Below, in pieces: positions 57,270 to 64,000 of a stretch of DNA of 64,000 nucleotides (position 1 is its first letter; the number at the start of each line of letters is the position of its first letter). A model generated the notes under the pieces. That model was not told the origin of the DNA and did not search any database. It worked only from the letters and a program-made list of their open reading frames with translations. The DNA is from Ricinus communis (taxonomy: Eukaryota > Streptophyta > Magnoliopsida > Malpighiales > Euphorbiaceae), in the NCBI RefSeq assembly GCF_019578655.1, contig NC_063261.1, positions 6,766,446 through 6,830,445 on the forward strand, read 5' to 3'. The position numbers and the translations under genes are program-made.

Positions 57270-58092
57270 CTTCTTATCCTTCAAAGTAGCATGATAAAAC
57301 TTGCAGGTAGATAAAGCTTGCAGCTCCTTCTCTAATGTCCTTCCTTCCCACGATTGTGAAACTTCCCTTTATCCTTGTTGACACCTCCAATAGCCTTTAA
57401 GGCTTTCTTAGGCTTCTAGGCTTTCTTTCCCGTTTTCTTTTTAAACTTACTCTTAGCAGTTTTAGAAGGTTCTACCATTAGAACAACTCCTTTTTTTGCT
57501 TCTTTATGGTGCCCTCACAGTCTTTAACATATTAATAAGTTTGGGTATCAAAATATCCAATTTATTCATATGAAAGCTCATAAAAAATTGTGAATAACTG
57601 TAAGGTAGAGATTGTAAACTAATTCTATACTTAATACATGATCCATCACAAAACTAAGGCACCCTAAATGTTCAATATATCCAAGCATCTTCAGTCCATG
57701 TGCATTCACATATGCACCTTCGGCCATCTTGCATCGGAACAATTCATTTGAGGTCTCATATCTTTGAGTCCTTGACTGCTCACCAAACATTTCCTTCAAA
57801 TGTAAGATGATAGTCTAAGCATCCATATTCTCATTTTATCTTTGTAGTTCGAAAGTCATACTTCCTAACATCACATAATCAACTTGGTCATCATTTTTTT
57901 GATTTTTTTGTACTCTTAGACCACCTCCTCAGGTGCATCTGCAATAGGGAGACATAACAGAGGTGTGTCAAGCATATAAAGCTTCTTTTCTTATTTGAGA
58001 ACAATTCTCACATTGTGATGCCAATCAAGAAAGTTCCGCCCAGTAAACTTGTTGGTGTTAAGGATACTACGTAAAAATAGATTGCCACTCAT
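57270..58092 (-). pseudogene. Ty1/copia gag (element F)
   Basis: ATG at 58092 (MSGNLFLRSILNTNKFTGRN), then FLDWHHNVRIVLK before a stop. After a gap come DAPEEVV and the long block HLKEMFGEQSRTQRYETSNE, LFRCKMAEGAYVNAHGLKML and GYIEHLGCLSFVMDHVLSIE (57799-57578 open). The lysine-rich tail KSKFKKKTGKK (57460-57420) leads to where the zinc knuckle should be; only remnants of it are seen near 57340. Typical plant copia gag organisation, inactivated by several stops. No pol follows to the left. Confidence 0.88.
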
Positions 58093-60948
58093 CTTTTCTT
58101 ACAACCTTCCAATATAAAGATAAACGAATATAAGTTAATTTATACAAGTAACTAGTAAAGGTCTTGCAACCAGTTATTTATGCTCTACTATTTTTTGATA
58201 CAAATTAATAGCCCTCACTATCAATTCGGGACGCTAACAATTTAGCTACCCTAGTGAGCTAGAATTCCATTTATTGTAATATGACCTTGAGTGACTTAAC
58301 AAATCATATTAAAATAAATTAGGTAGACAACTATTTGTCAATTGTGTCTCTATACAACTTTTAGATGAATTATGTGACAATGTTGTTTGTCTAGACATAT
58401 TTTATGATGTTCCAAACATCATATATGTTTCACCTAATTCATGCCTCTATCTTATATAAACATGAGTGACTCATCCAATTTATATAAGATGGTTAAGTAA
58501 GGCCTATCAATTAAAATAAAGAACATGCCTAGGTAATAGGCAACCTTGAGTGACTCAACAAATTAACTTATGAACAAGTTTCTCGTTCCTATTTTAATTA
58601 TCGAAGGCAAGTTAATCATGTTATTAACATGTGACTTAATATTAAACGAGGGATTTATTATTAAGCGGTGATTAAGTTCTCATGCTTTGGCATGAACATA
58701 CAAATATCGAAGATAAGGATCTCATGCTTTGTCATGAACATACAAATATAGAATATAAGGATCTCATGCTTTAGCATGATCATGCATATATCATATATCA
58801 CATAAATAATACAAGTAAGCATGCCAAACTACTATGGACGATTATGGACTTTCTAAACTAGTTATCTCGAGTCATCGAAGACAACTAGATGGTCAAAATC
58901 TAGGTATTGCCTTCATGATATCTGATTCTCAAAGTAATATCCCCTTCATCCCCATTTGGCACCATATCTTTAACCGTATTACAAAATAAAATTCTATCTA
59001 ACTAAACTAAAATTATATAACAATTACATAAGATTTAGAGAAACCTTGAGTTGCGTTCAAGGGGAGTTAGACAAGAGAAGAATTTTACAACCTAGAGAAA
59101 TTTAGAGAAAGGCAGGAATGCAATTCTTATTTAAAAAATACCAAATCAAAACTTTTAACCATTCAACACAATCATATTGGTCTTTATAGTCCACAACTAT
59201 CCATCATGCCAAATATAATCATATTATATGAAGCATACAAAAGATTCAAGATAACATAGTTCAAGTTATTTGATCACTGCATGCAATTAGGACTAGATGG
59301 GATATGGAGAATTAAAATTATTAATCATATAAAATTCTCCTTAGTCGTAAAGTACAATCTTCGGCCAAAATAAAATTTAGGACATAAGGTCAACCTTTGG
59401 CTAAACAAACTTTACTAATCCTAGTCATATTAGGAAACCAAGATTTAATCTTAGTTGAAGAAAGTTGTAGAGAATTAAAATTAATTAAATCAAATTAAAT
59501 TAATTACTAATTTTCTTTAAAATATCCTTAATTTTAATTTTGTCCTTTTAGGTTAATCCTTAATTTTAATTTTGTCCTTTTAGGTTACAAAATCAAACAT
59601 TAAGACATAAAGTCAAACTTATGTATTAATTAAGACAAAAAATCTAGTCATACTAGCATACTAAGACATGAGTTCTAGGATAATATAAATTAAATACATC
59701 AAATTTAAAAAATAAAATTTTTGTTATAATTTATGTAACTTTTGGCCATGTCTATAGTTTTAAACAAAAGTCAAACTCTTGTCTTAATTTGGACAACTTC
59801 TTTGTCCAACTAGGATTCTAAAATTTCAAGTCATTGTCTTAAAGGATTAATAATATTTGTATTAATTAAAACAACCTTTTAATTAATCTCCTAATCATAT
59901 TAGGATAAGTAATTATAATCCTAAGACAACTAGGATGTCTTAAGATAAGAGGTTACATGCCAACTAGAATACTTTATCTAGAAGTCTCTACTAACAGAAC
60001 ACTCCTTATTTAATAAGATTTGAAGATCTAAAAATGATAATTAATCACATTAATTTCAGAATTATTGAGTTCTTCAAGATTCATCAAGATCCATCATCAA
60101 TAAAATTAAATTTTCTGTCAAACAATTTAAGATAATTAAGATTCACATGACAATCATCAAGAAACAAGGCAACTATGCAAAGAACATGATCAAGATTTAA
60201 ATCAACGTTCAAGGTTGCTTTAAGAACTCATCTTATGATGATCTAAATCTGATGTTCTTCCTCAAAAAGCTTCCCATTGGACCAAGAATCGCACAATGTG
60301 TCGAATTCCAACAAGCAACCCATACTATGCGCATAACTCATCAAATCAACACTTGATTCTTATGTTGTGTGCATATATGGTGTTCATGAAGATCAAACCT
60401 TAAACTTTTAAAAATATAAAGGTTCATTATTCATCTTCTAAATCATATTCATGACTATCCAAAATTAAATCAAATCAAAATCCATACACATATGCACATG
60501 CCAAACTGTTAGTATGTGTAGTATGTGTATAGTTTTGCTTTGATCATCAAGAAACCAATTCCCATTTTGAATGAATTTTGAACATCAAATATTCAAGAAA
60601 AGTACTTGTAACAATTACCCATGCATTTATTCAATAAATTTACCCATCCAAATTTGATTAGATTTTGGGTGTTATTTATCATATTAAAGCTGTCTATGAA
60701 CATGGCAAAGATTCCCAATGCCCAAACCTTAATCAAACGAGATCTAAAAATTCTAAAAACTTTCAGATCATAAGTTCTATCCCTTAGGGTTCATATGCAA
60801 TAAGAATCACCTAAGAATTTGAAGTATAGCTATGGCAACCAATGAAATCTCTAAAACATCTCATAAATTCTAGATTTGCATGCTTATAATTAATTAACAA
60901 TTATACAACCATTATGATTAAATTAATTGATGGAGGCTCTAATACAAT
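58093..60948 (-). other. unusually long leader of copia element F
   Basis: About 2.86 kb separate the 5' LTR from gag. No frame of note. Contains a 42-bp repeat (58673-58800) and a duplicated phrase ccttaattttaattttgtcc at 59524 and 59552. Next to the LTR the minus strand reads TGTATTAGAGC (60946-60936), a near match to the initiator-tRNA-Met primer-binding site TGGTATCAGAGC of copia elements. Confidence 0.65.
58673..58800. repeat. 42-bp tandem repeat, three units
   Basis: ctcatgctttggcatgaaca followed by tacaaatat; ctcatg occurs at 58679, 58721 and 58763, a regular 42-bp period. Confidence 0.85.
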
Positions 60949-62721
60949 TGTTGGAAATTAATATTAAAACATAAGGAAAGATGAAATGCTAGCAATTTAA
61001 ATTTTTTATCAATGCCCATTGAGGATCTCATTGATTAAGATAGACATAACACACAAAGCAAGCAAAACATGAAGAAGGCATATAATAGGGAGTTTTTGGC
61101 GAACCCAAGGAGTGGTTCTTTTTTGTTGATTCTTAATTCTTCAAGGATGATTGATGTGCTTTAAAGCTACTTAAGTGATCAACCTCTTTTGGTGACTCAC
61201 ACAAGCTTCTAAGCAAAGATCAAACTAAACCACTTTTAGGAGATTGAGAAAAGCTGTTGGACATTGAATACTAGTTCTAAGCAAGGGGGATGAATTAATT
61301 AATTTTATTGATTGATTCACCTAGGGTATTATCTCAAAGAAGATATTTTTCTTTCTTAAATGTGCCACAATCCATTAACCTTAACTCTTGCTGCCCCATA
61401 TACATCTCTTTCTATATATATGGCCTTTTAATCAAAGTCCTTAAATGTTTAGAATTTCTACAAAATCCTAACTTACTTTAAGTTGTGCTTTGTTATCCTA
61501 AATAAAATTTAATTAATATAAGAACTAATCCATGAATAATAAACCCATCATAAGCCTATTATACAAAGCCCATTAGCTCTTAATTAATTAACTTTTAATT
61601 AGGCCCGGCTGAAGCCCATAACTTAAAGTCTCATTTTAATCCTCATTTATGTGTGATCTAAAAGGTTCTTAACATGTTGGCAATGAATATGGATTATGAA
61701 TTAAAACTCCTTTAATTCAATGTTAATTCTCTAATGTAACTTAATCCATATTCATATATCAAGATTGGCATCTAGCAATGCATCATGACCACCCAAATGT
61801 GTAGGAATGATTAAAGTGCTTTAATCAACCTTTACAATGAGCAATCTTACAATGTAATTTAATCCTTTCATTGTACATTTAACCTAATTGATTCATAGAG
61901 CATGGATGCAAGTGTCAATTCTATAATTGAACCAATCATATTTGTTATTGATAATTGCATATAACATTTTGGAATAATATTTATGAAACATTTTTTATAA
62001 TCTTCATTCATAAAACCTTGGCCAAGAATTTTCATGTTAAAGCATATCAAGAATAATCAAGATAAGGTTCCATGACATATTACCTTGGGCAATGAATTCT
62101 TTATTGATAACTTATTATCTTCATATCACTCTTGCTATACCCAATGACTATCCTTTGAGCGGTCCATGGATAGGAGAACATAAGATAGTATCAAAGTGTA
62201 GTAATCCTCATATAAGATAATACACTATTATCTCAAGTCTAAGGATAACGTCTTATATGATTGTCATAAGAGTATTGTCCATAGACACTTGGGTAAATTC
62301 CATATGGACTACTCAGTAGGGTCATGTTCAATAGACTTATTCTTATAATAAGCACCCATATGCTTATATCGAAATCCCTATTCCTCAACCTTATGAGACA
62401 AAATGCTTACTTTATAAGTAAGTGATACTACATTGTGGTAGTCTCGAGGTTTGATCAACTTCTAATGATCAATATCGAAGTCTTGATCAAACATTGACTA
62501 TTAACAAATTTTAGGAATGTACATAATGAGAATCTCATCATTATAAACCCGGTTTATAATTTCTCTTACATTTGTGTTTACATTCCATGGTATTCATCTC
62601 TAATGGTTTGGATTATTTCTTGATAATACTCAGCTACTCATATCATTAAAATCGAACAATGCCTTTAGTATAATTGTATGCAATCAATTGTGATGTGTAA
62701 ATTAATATAGATCATCTAACA
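60949..62721 (-). repeat. 5' LTR of copia element F
   Basis: Plus-strand ends TGTTGGAAATTAATATT and TAGATCATCTAACA, so in its own sense it starts TGTTAGATGATC, like the LTR of K (TGTTAGATGTG). Length 1773 bp. A TATA-like run (minus-strand CCATATATATAGAAAG) lies near 61411-61426. The right side abuts gypsy element H. Confidence 0.75.
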
Positions 62722-64000
62722 ACTCCTTGTCTTTAGCGCATACTCTAACAGGGACATCCTTGATGCTAAGTTTAACCATCATGTCGACGATCAAACTCTT
62801 AAAGATCTCAAAGCCCGATACCTTAATCCTAGCTAGAGTAACATGTTCGGGCTCCCTAGATTAGGGCTTGTACTCTTAAAAAAAAATTTCTTTTAGAGTC
62901 TTACCCTTTGATTTGCCCTTGTCTTCGTCCTTATTGTATCCTAGGCCATGTCAGGTCTTCTATCCCCAGAAGTCTGGCAGCTCTACAATCCACTGTTGAT
63001 TCTTCCCCAGCCCCATTCCAGGCATAAACTCTGCCTTCTTGAACATACTTACCACTTTATGATCCATATAGTCCTCGAAGAGGACGATGACTTGAAATCT
63101 AGTTCAGGCCTCAAGCACCTTAGCAGCTTCTTGAATAGCCAAGACGACCTTATCACCTTCAGCATTGATGGTGATTATCTATCCTTTGTGAGGGAATTTG
63201 ACTTTCTAGTTCAAAGTGGAAGGGACTCTTCCTATGGCATGAAATCATTGGCCTACTCAATAATAAAGCAAAGGCTACTTAGATATCTATGATAGTGAAT
63301 TCGACCCAAGATTCTAGGGGACCTGTTTTTACCAACACTAAAAACATTCCTTCCACATCCATCTTGGTCTCATCATAGGCTTTTATGATCATGTCTAACG
63401 GCTTCAAGTCTTTCGCAGTCATCTCCAATTTAGGAAGTATGCGAGAAGGACATACATTATACCCCGGTGTCCTTACCATTACCTACTAGCTCAGCTTCTT
63501 TGTTAGAGTCATTGTCGGCCTATATATCTTTTGCCCAATTGTCTTGGACTTCACTCGTCTCTAGAATTATACCATATGTCTATGGCCATTACCGACTTTT
63601 TCACCCTCCTTCCATACCTCTAGAAGGTAAGAGTCATTAGTTGTTTGCTTATCATCTTTTGATCCCCAATCACTCGTCACAATGTCCTCAATCCAAATGT
63701 AAATCTAAAGGGGCCTCGAATAAAGGACCTTGAAGTCGAATTTACCCAAAGGCTGCCCTAACATGTCTTTATATTCTTCCCAAGGCAGTTGTTCCACTCA
63801 CCATTTCCTATGGTCTATTAGGTCTTGAATTTCGTGCTTGAGATGATTGTGCTAATCCGTCACATGCCCAAAAGCCTAGTGAGACTCATAATATTGACCA
63901 TTATGAGGGCTAAGACCACTTCTTGGTGATAGGGGCTTGAATTTTCTGCTCCTTACTAGGTTTTGGAACACCACAGATAATGGTGCCTCTAGTTCTGTGA
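62722..64000 (-). pseudogene. Ty3/gypsy element H: protease and gag-pol spacer, runs off the window
   Basis: The same family as E in the same orientation: 62750-62945 matches 50830-51030, and 63700-64000 matches 52120-52420. The protease block is YNVCPSRILPKLEMTAKDLK with PLDMIIKAYDETKMDVEGM (63479-63340). H lacks about 300-400 bp that E has just upstream of the protease core, and the D-G-S active site is gone (reads RTPGYNVCP). Further stops are present. Its left side is replaced by copia F, which probably inserted into or recombined with it. Confidence 0.85.

Overview
This window is plant nuclear DNA: AT-rich, with multi-exon genes separated by nested LTR retrotransposons. The two genes that look functional are a single-copy-style BED-finger/hAT-transposase-derived gene (33880-37036, +) and a complete seven-exon CCaMK, the calcium/calmodulin-dependent kinase of root symbiosis signalling (38602-41010, -). 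CCaMK is kept by land plants that form arbuscular mycorrhiza, and the protein is of eudicot type. A Malpighiales or Euphorbiaceae host such as castor bean is plausible, but that is an inference from general resemblance and not proven here.

Layout. Positions 1 to about 31290 are one Russian-doll nest of LTR elements. The oldest layer is a minus-strand Ty3/gypsy element (G, Tat-like). Its RT, protease and the C-terminal part of gag lie at 1800-4040, and the N-terminal part of its gag reappears at 29801-30650. The gag is split by element A (4041-29795, minus), which has two LTRs of about 2.3 kb and only a gag remnant inside. A's left LTR is split by B (5006-15792), a solo LTR of Del/Tekay type with a perfect 5-bp target duplication. 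B is split by C (7409-14971, plus), an Athila-type element with gag and protease but no RT, RNase H or integrase. A's right LTR is split by D (23701-29599, minus), a second Athila-type element that keeps only a gag-tail/pol-linker reading frame. The insertion order is G, then A, then B, then C; D came after A.

Positions 31290-43120 are the gene island: a fold-back MITE-like element at 31854-32303, the hAT-derived gene, and the convergently oriented CCaMK with its upstream region.

Positions 43125-64000 are again retrotransposon debris. There is a solo LTR with a perfect target duplication (43130-44401) and a 5'-truncated Ty1/copia element with its 3' LTR (K, 44402-49289, plus). Next is a Ty3/gypsy element of the same family as A but with pol (E, 49290-56790, minus). 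Then comes a copia 5' half in the minus direction (F, 57270-62721), and finally another copy of the E family (H, 62722 to window end, minus). All retroelement reading frames carry stops or frameshifts. No tRNA, rRNA, CRISPR or organellar insert was seen.

Recurrent theme: three unrelated LTR families here (Athila-type C/D, Tat-type A/E, copia K) each carry a cluster of short palindromes. In A and K the cluster lies upstream of the LTR's likely TATA box. Three elements (A, C, D) have lost pol but kept LTRs, a primer-binding site and part of gag, which is the architecture of non-autonomous gag-carrying elements.
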